Assembly: GCA_024734495.1 (NCBI GenBank)
Contig: JALMQS010000055.1
Coordinates: 14,301,491 to 14,365,490, forward strand
Source: Forficula auricularia
Lineage: Eukaryota > Arthropoda > Insecta > Dermaptera > Forficulidae
Reading direction: 5' to 3'
DNA length: 64,000 bases
Shown here: piece by piece, positions 42,953-52,949 of the stretch
How the letters are laid out: every line of letters begins with the position of its first letter
How positions within the stretch are numbered: position 1 is the stretch's first letter
The notes under the pieces: generated by a model
Told to the model about the DNA's origin: nothing
The model's database searches: none
What the model saw: the letters and a program-made list of their open reading frames with translations, nothing else
Made by a program: the position numbers and the translations under genes

Positions 42953-44035
42953 TTACTAAAAAAAATAATTTTTAAGAAAAAAATTAAATGCAGTAAATAA
43001 AATACACTAAAAGGTATAAAATAATTATTATCTTATTTGAGTTACAACTAAACGACGAAATATTAACATGAAATTTCTTTTTGAAGTCGGTGCCAAACAT
43101 GTACCTTTTATGAATCGCAATCGACGGATCTTACTTAGTACGTTTGGTGGGTACGCTCGCTTATAGGTATAGTTTGTTTGGTACCGACTTCGAAAAGTAA
43201 TTTCATGTTAATATTTCGTCGTTTAGTTGTAACTAAATAAGATAATAATTATTTTATACCTTTTAGTGTATTTTATTTGCTGCATTTAATTTTTGAAGTC
43301 GGATTTTTATTTTTTCTTAAAAATTATTTTTATTTTTCTCTTTTTAGTGATGTTATTAATAGTGATCATATCATCAGAACATGACCAAATTAATATGACA
43401 CCATCCCTAAGACACCCCTTTCGGTTATAAAAAGAACCATCGAAATCGGTTCATAAACAAAGAGGTTAGGTCTAAACAAACCTAATAAAAAAGGTCTAAT
43501 ACCTATGAAAAAAAAACGAAAAAAATGGGACCAATCGAAAGCTCTACTGGACCCAATGCAAAAAAAAATTTCAAAATCGGTTGACAATTTTTTTTTTTAA
43601 TGATATGTTGATGTGAGAAGGAGATACACCAGAAGGTGGATCCCCTAAAGGCCTGTATGGGCTGGCCCCTCCATCGTGAAAAGAATAGAGTAGAAGGAAA
43701 AGAAGCCGGGATCACGGGCCAATCTCAGAAACTTAGATACAATTCAATATCCAATTTACTAAGGTTTTAGGGGCTTCGAGCAGTGGTAAATTCTCCGCGC
43801 GATAAATTCGGTTAAATTTATCTCCCACTTAATTTTTATTACCAGAGCCTATACTTATAGAAAAAATGTCTGGGTATAGCCGGGAATCGAACCCGAGACC
43901 TCCGGGTTGCCAGTCAGTTACTCTGACCATTACACCACGGAGGAGGAGATATGAGGTAACATAGGCACAAAAAAAAAAAAAAAAAAAAAATCAGTCGAAT
44001 AGAGAACCTCCTCCTTTTTTGAAGTCGGTTAAAAA
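42953..44035 (+). repeat. Fold-back repeat family A, copy 5, split by a SINE
   Basis: The arm-loop-arm part and most of the tail run to 43590 ('aaaatcggttgacaatt'). The last part ('ggagatatgaggtaacatag' to 'gaagtcggttaaaaat') resumes at about 43946. The intervening ~355 bp is a tRNA-derived SINE. Confidence 0.75.
43591..43945 (-). mobile_element. tRNA-derived SINE with a LINE-like 3' tail
   Basis: On the minus strand the head (43860-43945) contains an A box, tggtgtaatgg (43927-43937), and a B box, ggttcgattcc (43883-43893), in a tRNA-like context. The acceptor stem does not pair, so it is not a tRNA gene. The 3' end (43600-43680) shares 'ggcccctccatcgtgaa' and 'agaaggag' with the CR1/jockey-type LINEs nearby, and ends in a poly(A) run (T run at 43589-43599 on the plus strand). 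It has probably borrowed the LINE's 3' end for mobilisation. The target site lost a few bases; no duplication is visible. Confidence 0.75.
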
Positions 44036-44149
44036 TATATTAATAATAATTTACTGTACCGAGTTTTAATAATTATAATTTCAATTTTTCCATTTATATG
44101 AGAATACCGTATATAAAAAAAGCCTTTATATAAAGAGAAAGTTGTTTGA

Positions 44150-44345
44150 GGAGGGAGGATACAGCCAGGTTTAAGACAGGCTTAAAGAGGTGTGAGATGG
44201 GCAGACGAAGAGGCTGTTCCTTTTGGGGACTAACGGTACATTTAGTAGGGATGGTCAGCCTCTCTACCTAACCCTCGTGGCCCTTTAAATCTGAAGGGTG
44301 GGCCCACGAGCCCGGAAAGACAGTTACACACATGAAGGGTCAGGC
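44150..44345. other. Less AT-rich segment of unknown nature
   Basis: 'ggggactaacggtacattta', 'ggtcagcctctctacctaac' and 'gtgggcccacgagcccgg' stand out from the flanks. No frame, tRNA boxes or second copy was found. Confidence 0.3.
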
Positions 44346-44565
44346 ACCTGTTTCCTTACATTTATAGAAGATTATTTCTTTCAGTTTTTAAAGGAAAGTT
44401 TTTAGGACGATTATTATATATAATAATCGTTTTTAAAAAAATATCGATTGGTTTTTAAAAATAAATCCGTAAATACATGGGATAAGAAGCAGGTGAAACA
44501 TTTTACGAAACAAATGAAAAATATAACAAATATCTGAAATTACGATAATAAGATTAATAATCTTT

Positions 44566-45020
44566 TTTTTTATGAAAATGATGAGAGAAGGAGTGGGTTG
44601 GTCCCTCCATCGTGAAAAAGAAGAAAGAATTTTATGGGCTGGGCGGGGGTCGAAGGTATCTGTGGATACGGGTCTTAAACAGCTGAAGGTTATAAGTCAC
44701 AGGGAAGATGGTGGCACGGAGCGAGTTCCAGTTTGTGGAAGTCATAGGGATAAAAGAGTTGGCGAAAGCGCTTGTTCGACTTTTATCCAATTTGACAGCG
44801 AAGGGGTGCTGAGCGTTCGAAAACCGCGTGTTTCTCGTAAAGAGGGCTTTAGGGGGATAATTGATTTCAGCTCGACTGAACAGACACCGTGATAGTATCT
44901 GTAGTACAGGGAAAGGAGCAGAAACGGTTCTTCGGTGAGCCAGGGTGTCGAGTGAGTTGGTTAGAGCCGGGTCTCCTATCAGTTTAATTGCTCGCTTCTG
45001 AATCGCATCCAGTGTCTAAT
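44566..45020 (-). pseudogene. 3' fragment of a CR1/jockey-type LINE ORF2, frameshifted
   Basis: The minus strand encodes the same C-terminal region as the 46.9-48.2 kb element: AIQKRA..LIGDPALTNSL, then after a frameshift a YYRYYHG block, SIIPPKA, PMTSTNWNSL and FKTRIHRYLR. It starts about 10 residues upstream of AIQKR (5' truncation) and ends at a T run at 44562-44572 (poly(A) on the minus strand). The catalytic reverse-transcriptase motifs are missing. Confidence 0.7.
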
Positions 45021-45410
45021 TTATATCTAATATTAGTGGGCGAGGGATGCGCCAAGTCCGAAATAATTATGGGCGCTTTTATATACATTGAGTCCAAATT
45101 ACTTCGCCCACAACTTATTTCACGGTTCAAGGATCAAATTACCTCAAAATCTTTATAGTTGTTATATTTTTTGATTTGAGACAATTAGTTAGATACAAAA
45201 AAGTGATAAATTCGTATTAGTAAATTTCTTATTGCAGAATAGGGTGGGTCGAAAGACAGGGAAAGTTGTCTATTGTAATAAGAAGAAAAACGGCATAAAA
45301 AAAATTAAAATCGATTAACATCTTCTTCTCTCTCATCATACTTTAAACTTATGAAAAATTGGAAGTTTTTTCTATTAGTTAAAATTTTTTAAAATAATCG
45401 TTCTCAAGTA
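45021..45410. other. No gene or repeat recognised
   Basis: AT-rich; no coding signal beyond the end of the LINE fragment. Confidence 0.35.
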
Positions 45411-45416
45411 TGAGCA

Positions 45417-45460
45417 CCCTGATGAGAACGATCGCAGTATAAGTCGATCGAAACGTCGTA
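45417..45460 (+). ncRNA. Hammerhead-like motif, atypical stem II
   Basis: CUGAUGA at 45419-45425, then GAAC, a pairable GAUCG/CGAUC around a 10-nt loop, GAAACGUC at 45450-45457. Four extra bases separate CUGAUGA from the stem, so this is either decayed or a different fold. The same 3' half occurs at 1-40, 24.17 and 24.62 kb. Confidence 0.4.
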
Positions 45461-45626
45461 GTTTTATTGTATTATTTATTCTTGTTCAATAAAAATAATT
45501 ATAATTAATTATGTGTGATTTTAATAAAATTAATCACAAAAATAAAAGCTTCAATATTAAAAATAGTTTCATCTGTTTTTATGTGATATATCGAAAAAAA
45601 ACTAGGTAAAAATAAATTTTTTTATA

Positions 45627-45952
45627 ATTTTTCTAACTAATCAAACAAAGAATAATTGCTATATCAATGAGAAGTGTTTTTGACCGCGCTTATTTGAAAA
45701 AGATATTTATCGCGAGACTACTGCGGATTACGCTATTGGAGTCTGCGGAGTCTTAAGTCTGGACCAAGAGAAAAAAGTTGTGATCCACTTAGATACAATC
45801 CAAAGTCATTTCACGTATAGCCCGCTAGACATTCGGATGGATCACCAAGTGAATTTGAAATCTAAGATGTTATATATTTAATCTCCCAGTCAAAAACAAT
45901 TGTCATTGATATAGCAATTATTCTTTGTTATATTAGTTAGAAAAATTATACA
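45627..45952. mobile_element. MITE with ~48-bp inverted ends
   Basis: 'ataatttttctaactaatca' ... 'attgctatatcaatga' at the left and its complement at the right enclose about 225 bp of less AT-rich unique sequence ('cgcgagactactgcggatta', 'agcccgctagacattcgg'). No target duplication was fixed. No coding. Confidence 0.6.
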
Positions 45953-46379
45953 AGATCATTATTTCAAATTAGAAATATATAAGTTCAAATATTATTTTCA
46001 CTCAATATTTGACAAAAATTCCCTACATTTGATTCGCGATTGAATCAAATGTAGAAAACATTCGATTAGGTAAAAATACTAATAATATCTATAATTTTTC
46101 TGCACAATTACAATTAAATATGTTTGTTTGTTGTGTAGATAATAGAAATAGAATTAATATTAAAATATACGGGATGTGGTAGATAGGCGAACTTTAATTC
46201 TTTGTATTTTTTTTTAGGGTGATATTTGAAACAGGGAGAGAATTAATTTATTCAAATCCACGATTTTTGTTTATTTATTCAGCAAGCTAATTTTATTCAT
46301 ACTACGTGTCTAATTATTTTAAATAATAATATGTACATATCTGAGGATTTTTTTGACATAAAATTTCGGAGGGCAGTTT

Positions 46380-46550
46380 GATAATATATATATACGTTCA
46401 CCCTGCACCCTCCAACCCCACCCCACACCCCCACTCTGCCCCCGAAATCCCGTACCTCCCCCCGGACCCGCCCCACCACTGCATCCCACCTCCTGCACCC
46501 CTATATCTACACCCACATCCACCCACGCACCCAATTTTTGCATTTCTAGC
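46380..46550 (+). repeat. C-rich tract joined to a 115-bp module fragment
   Basis: C-rich, nearly G-free text (46395-46530) is followed by 'tttttgcatttctagccttc' and 'cacagattatgtg', which match the module of the mariner-like element. Long frames on both strands (Pro/His-rich or Gly-rich) reflect the base bias. Confidence 0.5.
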
Positions 46551-46820
46551 CTTCAGTTGCTCACAGATTATGTGTATATATAGGTATATAAATAAATACG
46601 GTATAATTATTTTTTTTAATTAAATAACAATTTTTGAGTCCATCAATTAAATTGTCAATATAGTATTTGTGGGATTTAAAACACGATTTTTAATCAATTA
46701 AATTTTTTTTTACTTTATTTTTTTATAAATTTTATTAAACCAATTATTTTACATTAATTAATGTATACATATTTGACCGGCTATAATCTGATTCCTAGTC
46801 ACCAATCCGTCTGGCAAGCG

Positions 46821-48171
46821 TTTTTTTTTTTTTTTTTTTTTTAATGCAATCGAATGCAAGAAGGGGTGCACCAGTAAAGATGTAGCCCCTATGGATCTCG
46901 AAAGACCCTAGCATTACCGAAGAGAAGGGAAAGTTGATTAAGTGAGAGGGTGTAGACGTAGGTGTCTATGCACCCTGGTTTTGAAGGTTTGAAGATCATA
47001 GGTGTTGGGAAAGATAGAGGCTGGGAGAGAGTTCCAGTTCCTTGAAGTCATGGGGATATATGTATTCGCGAATGAAGTGGTCCGGCACTTTTCCAATTTG
47101 ACCGCGAAAGAGTGTTGGGAGTCGGCAAAACGTGTGCTGCGTGCAAAGCATGCTTTGGGGGGAATTATTGATTTTATCTCATCAGAGCACCTGTCGTGAT
47201 AGTATCTATAGAAAAGGGAAAGGGCAGAGACATCTCTTCGATGAGCCAGCGAGTCGAGGGAGTCGGTGAGGGTAGAATCGTCAATTAGCCTGACGGCTCG
47301 TTTCTGAATTGCACCAAGGGTAGCAAGAGAATATTTTGAGGCTCCTCTCCACAGATGAGAGCCGTATTCGAGACAGGGGCGGATTTGGGCCTTGTAGATG
47401 GTGAGAAGTTGTGGGGGTTTGTAAAATCGCTTGGACCTGAATAAGAAGCCAATCTTCCTTGCTGCAGATTTCGCCACAGAGGAGATGTGTTCATTCCAAG
47501 ACAGGTCAGATGCGACTGAGACGCCCAACATGGATAGGCTGTCACACATTTTCAGGGTATTCGAATCGAAGTGAATATCAGGGAAATCTCTATTTTCGCG
47601 CCTAGAAATTAGACAACATTGAGTCTTATTTGAATTAAAGTTAACTAAATTTTGAGAGCCCCATTTATTCAGTTTGTCTAGGTCGAGAGTAATTGAGGAG
47701 GCAATATTGATTCGATTATTCGGGGGAGAGGGTTTGCCGTGTAGAGTGCTATCGTCGGCGTAACAATGAGTGGGGTTTGCCGTTTGATCAATAAGGTCGT
47801 TTATATAAATAAGGAAGAGTGTGGAGGAGATTACAGAGCCTTGGGGAACACCAGAGTTTGTGGAGAACGATTCAGATGATGTTCCATCCACCACAACTTT
47901 TATACTTCGGTTTGTCAGAAAGCTTTCTATCCATTTGCGAAGTGTTGGTGTGAATCCAAAGGCTGGCAGTTTGGCAAGAAGATTTTTGTGCCAAACCTGG
48001 TCAAAAGCTTTGGAGATATCAAGGGCTACAGCGAGGGTTTCTTTTCCGGCCTCTAGAGTATTGTTCAAGGTGTGGGTGACATAGGTTAAGATGTCGCCTG
48101 TGGAACGATTTTGTCTGAATCCATATTGCCTATCGTGAATTAATTTATTGTTTTCTAAGTGGTGACTTAAT
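46821..48171 (-). mobile_element. CR1/jockey-type LINE, 5'-truncated, nested in RTE
   Basis: The poly(T) at 46821-46842 is the minus-strand poly(A) tail. The 3' UTR is about 95 bp. The RT-containing frame runs up to the junction with RTE sequence at about 48171. Insertion split 'ctggcaagcg' from 'atgccaacccc'. This is the third layer of a nest: R, then RTE, then this LINE. Confidence 0.8.
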
Positions 48172-48172
48172 G
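46938..48172 (-). CDS. LINE reverse transcriptase (C-terminal part of ORF2), open but truncated
   Basis: About 411 codons are open. In order: the RT 'fingers' region (DRQYGFRQNRSTGD), motif A (ALDISKAFDQVWH, catalytic Asp), motif B (SGVPQGSVISS), motif C (YADD), motif D/E region (NKTQCCLIS, MLGV), then the thumb and the C-terminal segment ending FKTRVHRHLRLHPL. This pattern fits the CR1/jockey superclade. The APE endonuclease and N-terminal RT segment are absent through 5' truncation, so autonomous movement is impossible. The frame continues upstream to an ATG at 48342-48344, but those ~57 codons read the RTE tail (giving a Ser run from (GAT)n) and part of R. They are not part of the protein. 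Confidence 0.85.
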
Positions 48173-48354
48173 CCAACCCCCTTCCATTTGATGGAAGAGG
48201 CCTATATTCAGCAGTGGATTGTCGATATCGACAGGCTGATGATGATGATGATGAATGTATACATTGTATTTTTTTCAATTTCAATTCCATTATTCCCCAA
48301 TCAAGTCGATTGGTTTTAATTACCATCCCAATCCTCTCTTCCATTCAATTAAAT

Positions 48355-48601
48355 AAATAAATTTATAAATTTTATTAAACCAATTATTTTACATTAATTA
48401 ATGTATACATTGTATTTTTTGCTTCGATTCCGGAGATTACTTCTCCACCATCGAGTGTCCTTATTCATCTTTAGTCCTTGTTTTTAATAAGAGGAAAAAT
48501 CTAATTAGATAAAAAAACCTCTTTTCCGATAATTATTTCAATTCCATTATTCCCCAATCAAGTCGATTGGTTTTAATTACCATCCCAATCCTCTCTTCCA
48601 A
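48355..48601 (-). mobile_element. SINE-like retroposon R, copy 5, with 10-bp target duplication
   Basis: tcaattaaat at 48345-48354 and 48602-48611. Sequence almost identical to copy 3 over 'gcttcgattccggagattac', 'caccatcgagtgtccttatt' and 'cccaatcaagtcgattgg'. It lies directly beside the split copy 4, and both used the same 'tcaattaaat' site. Confidence 0.75.
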
Positions 48602-48699
48602 TCAATTAAATTGCCCAATTTATAATATCTAATAATAATTGTAATAATCTTATTGTGGGATATAAAATTAAAAAAGCAATTATTTATTAAAAGGAAATT

Positions 48700-48886
48700 G
48701 AATAAAAATGTAAATAAACATTTTTATCGAGACAACCACCTGTGAATAATTATTTCAATTAACAAAAATCACATCACAAACAACTTAGGCGAAGATGAGA
48801 CCGTGACAGATCGAATGTCCAACACAAAACCCTCCTAACTCGTGAATTTCATCCAAATCGTTAGAGCCGTTTTCGAGAACCCGACC

Positions 48887-48941
<55 letters not shown>

Positions 48942-48970
48942 TTTCTCGTTTTATATAATAAGATATATAT
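48700..48970 (-). repeat. D repeat with a long (AT)n tract
   Basis: 'ggcgaagatgagaccgtgac', 'cgtgaatttcatccaaatcg' and 'ttagagccgttttcgaga' are followed by about 50 bp of perfect AT repeat (48889-48938) and 'ttttatataataagatat'. The frame here is repeat-derived. Confidence 0.6.
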
Positions 48971-49064
48971 ATTTACTACAATTCCCATATGTCTGATTCT
49001 TTGGGGAATCGAAACAGATGAATTTTGTTCAGATATTCAATAATAAATTTTATTTAGAATGTTT

Positions 49065-49237
49065 ATATGTTAACGTTAGATGAACGCGAAAGTTAAAACT
49101 TTTTAACCGGTCACTGCTCTATTTTGGTGCAATTGGGACCAGACTCGTTTTGATACTGAACCAAGAGTTGAAAAAATATACAGGACCCAGCCGGGTATGT
49201 AAGTTTTAACTTTCTTGTTCATCTAACGTTAACATAT
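49065..49237. mobile_element. 173-bp MITE
   Basis: The left end atatgttaacgttagatgaa and its complement at the right pair over about 37 bp with few mismatches. The interior is less AT-rich ('aattgggaccagactcg', 'caggacccagccgggta'). TA-rich flanks make the target duplication ambiguous. Confidence 0.65.
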
Positions 49238-49953
49238 ATATTAACATTAGGATTATGAATTCGTCAGTGGAGAGATTATCTAAAATTTCGACAAGACGTT
49301 AATTGTTATCTTCATTAGGTTGATCTTACAAGGTCGGGTGTCAAATGGCCATAATTGAGAAAATTAATATAGATATATGTACATATAATATATTATAATT
49401 TATATTTCATTCGATAAACATTTTGGTGATTATTTATTATACCCTTATAAAGGCATAATGACTTTATATATGGGAAATTCCACGCCAAATCGGACGGTTT
49501 AAAAAATTTTAATTTTTGATTTTAGAACCCATCAAAAACTCTTCCTAGTAAATTTTGAAATTCTTTTGATTACCGGTTTAAAAGATATCGAATTTCGGTT
49601 TTTCAATCTTAAATTTCTTCAAAAATGGTCCAAATTCAAATTTTTTTTTTGAAATTTTTGTTTTTTACATACTTTTGAAAAAAAAATACAAAAAATTATT
49701 TAAAGTGTTTTTATATTCGATTTTTGAATTTGAAAATTTTAATCTTGTTTTTGAAACTGTATGTACTCTTCGATTGTTTTGATAATTTTAAGCTTCTATT
49801 CATTCTACAAATTTTAAGACCGGATTGATAGTAGGCTAATTGATAATTACTATTTTTTTTTCGATTTTTGATTTTGATTTTCTTTCAACAAACTAAAATA
49901 CTAATTATTTATTTTATACACCTGTTAACGATAAAAATCTCAATAATAAAAAG

Positions 49954-50167
49954 CAAGGGCGGATCCAGGGGGGGAGCGGAGGGGGCACCCTCCCAGGGAA
50001 TTTATAACAATTTTTATTTTAATGAACTTAAAATATGAGATATGAATGAAACTTGTAAAAAAAATTAAAAATAAGCATTTATTTTTTTAAAAAATTTTAA
50101 AATTGAAAATAAAGTTCTATGTGTGTGTGTGTGTGTGTGTGTGTAAAAATTCCTGGAACCGCCCTTG
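49954..50167. mobile_element. hAT-type MITE with (GT)n
   Basis: Inverted ends CAAGGGCGGATCCAGG and complement of CAAGGGCGGTTCCAGG. Flanks ataaaaag and ccaaaaag agree at six of eight positions, a decayed 8-bp duplication. A GT microsatellite of 24 bp lies at 50121-50144. CAAGGGCGGATCCAG ends are typical of hAT MITEs. Confidence 0.65.
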
Positions 50168-50685
50168 CCAAAAAGTGGGTTTAATAATGGTTAATAGCGA
50201 ATAAAATTTTTACGAAATTTTCAAAAATCGAAAAATAATAGTAGGTTATTATCAAATGACAACTATTAAACCGGTCTTAAAATTTGTAGAATAAATAGAA
50301 GCTTAAAATAAAAAATTATTAATAAAATCGAAGAGTACATACAGTTTCAAAAACAAGATTAAAATTTTCAAACTCAAAAATCAAATATAAAAATATTTTA
50401 TATAATTTTTTTGTATTTTTTTTTCTAAAAAAACCGATGATCAAAAAAAATTTCAAAATTCAGATATACACCTAGACAAGAATAGAATTCAAGAAATTAA
50501 CAAAGCAGAAAAATTTTGATTTTTTTTTTTAATTTATAGGGTGTCCTTATTATTTAAAATTATCTATTAATTTATTGGAAAGATAATTAACAAAAAACCA
50601 TCATAAATAGCTTACATACATACAGTTTCAAAAACAAGATTAAAATTTTCAAACTCAAAAATTAAATATAAAAATATTTTAAATA

Positions 50686-51240
50686 ATAACAAATTCAAAT
50701 TTAGGGAACGAAGAAAAGATTATTTTTATTACAGACAAAAGGATCAGCCGGGGCTCGAACCCGGGATCTTTGCATATGTACTGCAATGCTTTGTCATAAG
50801 AGGATTAACTCCTATATCCACTAAGCTACTGATCCCCGAACCCAAACTAATACCTTTTGTCTATATGAATTATGGAATTTCTTTTTTAATCCTCTCCTCG
50901 TTCATTTTTCGCAGCGTAGGGTGAAGAGAAAATTATTTTCGATCTTTGGGGTCTGCGATCGATTGGGAGGCGCTGGAATAATTAATTGTTTAATTAATGA
51001 ATCAAGGCCTACGCTGCGAAAAATGAACGAGGAGAGGATTAAAAAAGAAATTCCATAATTCATATAGACAAAGGGTATTAGTTTGGGTTCGGGGATCAGT
51101 AGCTTAGTGGATATAGGAGTTAAACCTCTTATGACAAAGCATTGCAGTACATATGCAAAGATCCCGGGTTCGAGCCCCATCCTTGTCTGTAATAAAAATA
51201 ATCTTTTCTTCGTTCCCTAAATTTGAATTTGTTATTAATT
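50686..51240. mobile_element. Two tRNA-derived SINE copies as a ~235-bp inverted repeat
   Basis: Arms 50686-50925 (minus) and 50998-51232 (plus) are almost perfect inverted copies. The plus copy has an A box, tagcttagtgg (51100-51110), and a B-box-like ggttcgagccc near 51168, spaced wider than in a plain tRNA. The 3' body includes 'cttttcttcgttccctaaat'. The loop segment 'gaagagaaaattattttcga' ... 'gattgggaggcgctgg' (50920-50985) recurs in direct orientation at 51274-51345, just after the plus copy. A true tRNA gene is unlikely because the acceptor stem is imperfect and the copies are mirrored. Confidence 0.65.
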
Positions 51241-51599
51241 ATCTTTACACGGCCTCGTTGTGGTCGCGCCCCGGGTGAAGAGAAAATTATTTTCGATCTT
51301 TGGGGTCTGCGATCGATTGGGAGGCGCTGGAATAATTAATTTTAAATAATTTTTTTGTATTTTTTTTCTAAAAAGTATGTAAAAAAACAAAAATTTTCAT
51401 TTTGCACCATTTTTAAAGAAGTTATGAGCGTAAACCCGAAATTGATAACTTTTAAACTGATGATCAAAAAAATTTCAAAATTCAGATATACACCTAGACA
51501 AGAATAGAATTCAAGAAATTAACAAAGCCGAAAAATTTTGATTTTTTTTTAATTTATAGGGTGTCATTATTTAAAATTATCTATTAATTTATAGGATAG

Positions 51600-51775
51600 A
51601 TAATTAACAAAAAACCATCAAAAAAAGATTAGCCGAAGATGAGACCGTGACAGATCGAATTGTCAACACGAAAATCCGCTAACCCGTGAATTTCATCCAA
51701 ATCGTTAGAGCCGTTTTCGAGAAACCGATTCTATATATATACAAGAATTGTTCGATTAATATAATAAGATAACAT
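51600..51775 (-). repeat. D repeat, partial
   Basis: 'gccgaagatgagaccgtgac', 'cgttagagccgttttcgaga' and 'tatatatatacaagaattg' are followed by 'taatataataagata'. Confidence 0.6.
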
Positions 51776-51834
51776 AGAAGAACTATCAATACAATATCTG
51801 ATTCACATAATCCAAATTCAAGAATGATCTATAT

Positions 51835-52885
51835 CAGTGATTCCCAACCGGTGGTTCGCGAACCCCTGGGGGTTCGCAGTGTTTGCAGAGGGGTTCGCGA
51901 AAATAATATTGTAATGACGGATTTTTTAAAACGCCATTAAAATCAAAAGCAAAAAAAAACAAAAAAAAAAACAAAACAAAAACACAAAAATTAAAGAACA
52001 CACCCACTGTAAAACAGATTGTTCGCTGCCTGTTTGTTAGAAATCTATAATGAATTTCAATATTTTCATTTCTTTTTTCCTTATTTGTTTTTCAAAATTA
52101 CTTCATCAATATCAAATTATATCAACAATTTTATACATTATAATTTATTCCTCTTATTCAAGTAATCAAATACTATTCTCTTTTTATTACCAACATTTAT
52201 TTATATTTAAAACATTTTATCAATGTGATTAGTATCATGTTCTGCTTTATATTTAAAATCATTGGAGCAGTTTTACCTTCTATGTAATATTTTTTTTACA
52301 ATACAATTGGAAATAAATATCAAATTAAGGCAGTTTACTACAGATTTTAGAATTAGGATACTTGGAGAATAGTGTTGTATTAACCGACGTTCATACATAG
52401 GCTTAGCACTTGTAAAGCTTGAGTGATAGTGATACTGTGACTGTCAAGTTCTCGTGTAAATGATTTAATAATTATTAATTTAATTATTATTATAGCTTAT
52501 TTTTATTATGGATCGATGGTTAAAAACGGGTCGTTTAGAAACGAGACATGGTAATCGAGATGATAGTACTGAAAGCTGTAGTGAGGTACCGTTTCACAGG
52601 ACGAAAAACAAAGGAAATGATGATAGAAAAGGGAAAAAGCGAAAATATGACAGCGACTATCTACAATTGGGTTTTCATTTTACTGGGGATGAGTCGGAAC
52701 CTAAACCGCTTTGTATTATATGTAACGAAGTTCTTGCCAACAGCAGTTTAAAACCATCACTTCTTCGTAGACATATTGAAACAAAACATCCGACACACAA
52801 AGTCATTAACGACTACATAGGGGGTTCGTCAAATTTTTCGGACCTTTCTTTTGGTTCGCGAGAAAAAAAAGGTTGGGAAACACTG
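51835..52885 (+). mobile_element. hAT element relic with perfect 8-bp target duplication
   Basis: CAGTGATTCCCAACCGGTGG at the left and the complement of CAGTGTTTCCCAACCTTTTT at the right, with 'ggttcgcg' subterminal repeats at both ends. atctatat flanks the element at 51827-51834 and 52886-52893. Only the first part of the transposase survives, so it is an internally deleted derivative of about 1.05 kb. Confidence 0.85.
52508..52834 (+). CDS. N-terminal BED zinc finger of a hAT transposase (truncated)
   Basis: About 109 codons: a basic N-terminus (MDRWLKTGRL, KNKGNDDRKGKKRK), then YLQLGFHFTG and a finger CIIC-x(18)-H-x(4)-H (LCIICNEVLANSS, LLRRHIETKHP). This is the BED-type finger and 'GF' lead-in of the ZBED5/SCAND3-like branch of hAT transposases, which binds the element's ends. 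The frame then runs through subterminal 'ggttcgcgag' repeats and out of the element to a stop at 52948. That extension is not transposase. The RNase H-like catalytic domain and dimerisation domain are absent. Confidence 0.75.
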
Positions 52886-52949
52886 ATCTATATAATAAAA
52901 CGACCTAAATTTTCAATGAAACAATTTTTTGTTCTATTAGGTAGGTAGT

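Larger units (their letters stand above)
46771..48253 (+). mobile_element. 5'-truncated RTE-type LINE 3' end, split by a second LINE
   Basis: aatgtatacat at 46760-46770 and 48254-48264 is an 11-bp target duplication. The element starts 'tttgaccggctataatctg' and 'ccgtctggcaagcg'. After the inserted LINE it continues 'ccaacccccttccatttgat', 'gaagaggcctatattcagca' and ends in (GAT)n. This 3' terminus with a trinucleotide tail is characteristic of insect RTE elements. Only the last ~130 bp of RTE remain. Confidence 0.75.
46704..48344 (-). mobile_element. Retroposon R, copy 4, split by an RTE insertion
   Basis: The left part of R ('ttataaattttattaaacca' to 'aatgtatacat', ending 46770) and the right part ('tgtatttttttcaatttcaa' to 'cccaatcctctcttcca', 48265-48340) make one R once the inserted 1.48 kb is removed. 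An internal segment of R is also missing. The flanks contain 'tcaattaaat'. Confidence 0.7.
49480..51625. repeat. Fold-back locus B hosting a hAT MITE and an inverted SINE pair
   Basis: Outer text 49680-49860 recurs inverted at 50190-50440 ('aatcttgtttttgaaactgt', 'taagcttctattcattctac'). 50436-50610 recurs directly at 51465-51625 ('cagatatacacctagacaag'). Parts recur again at 50620-50690 and 51340-51420. Several rounds of duplication and insertion have occurred here. Confidence 0.6.

Noticed and set aside
43860..43945. tRNA gene on the minus strand
   Set aside because: A and B boxes are present but the acceptor strands do not pair and the sequence continues into a SINE body with a LINE-like tail and poly(A).
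50745..51190. A pair of tRNA genes
   Set aside because: Box spacing is too wide, the acceptor stem is imperfect, and the two copies are mirror images inside a larger inverted repeat.
52050..52232. Hydrophobic 60-codon frame that could pass for a signal peptide or membrane protein
   Set aside because: It is AT-rich, lies within the deleted hAT element, and has no conserved neighbours.
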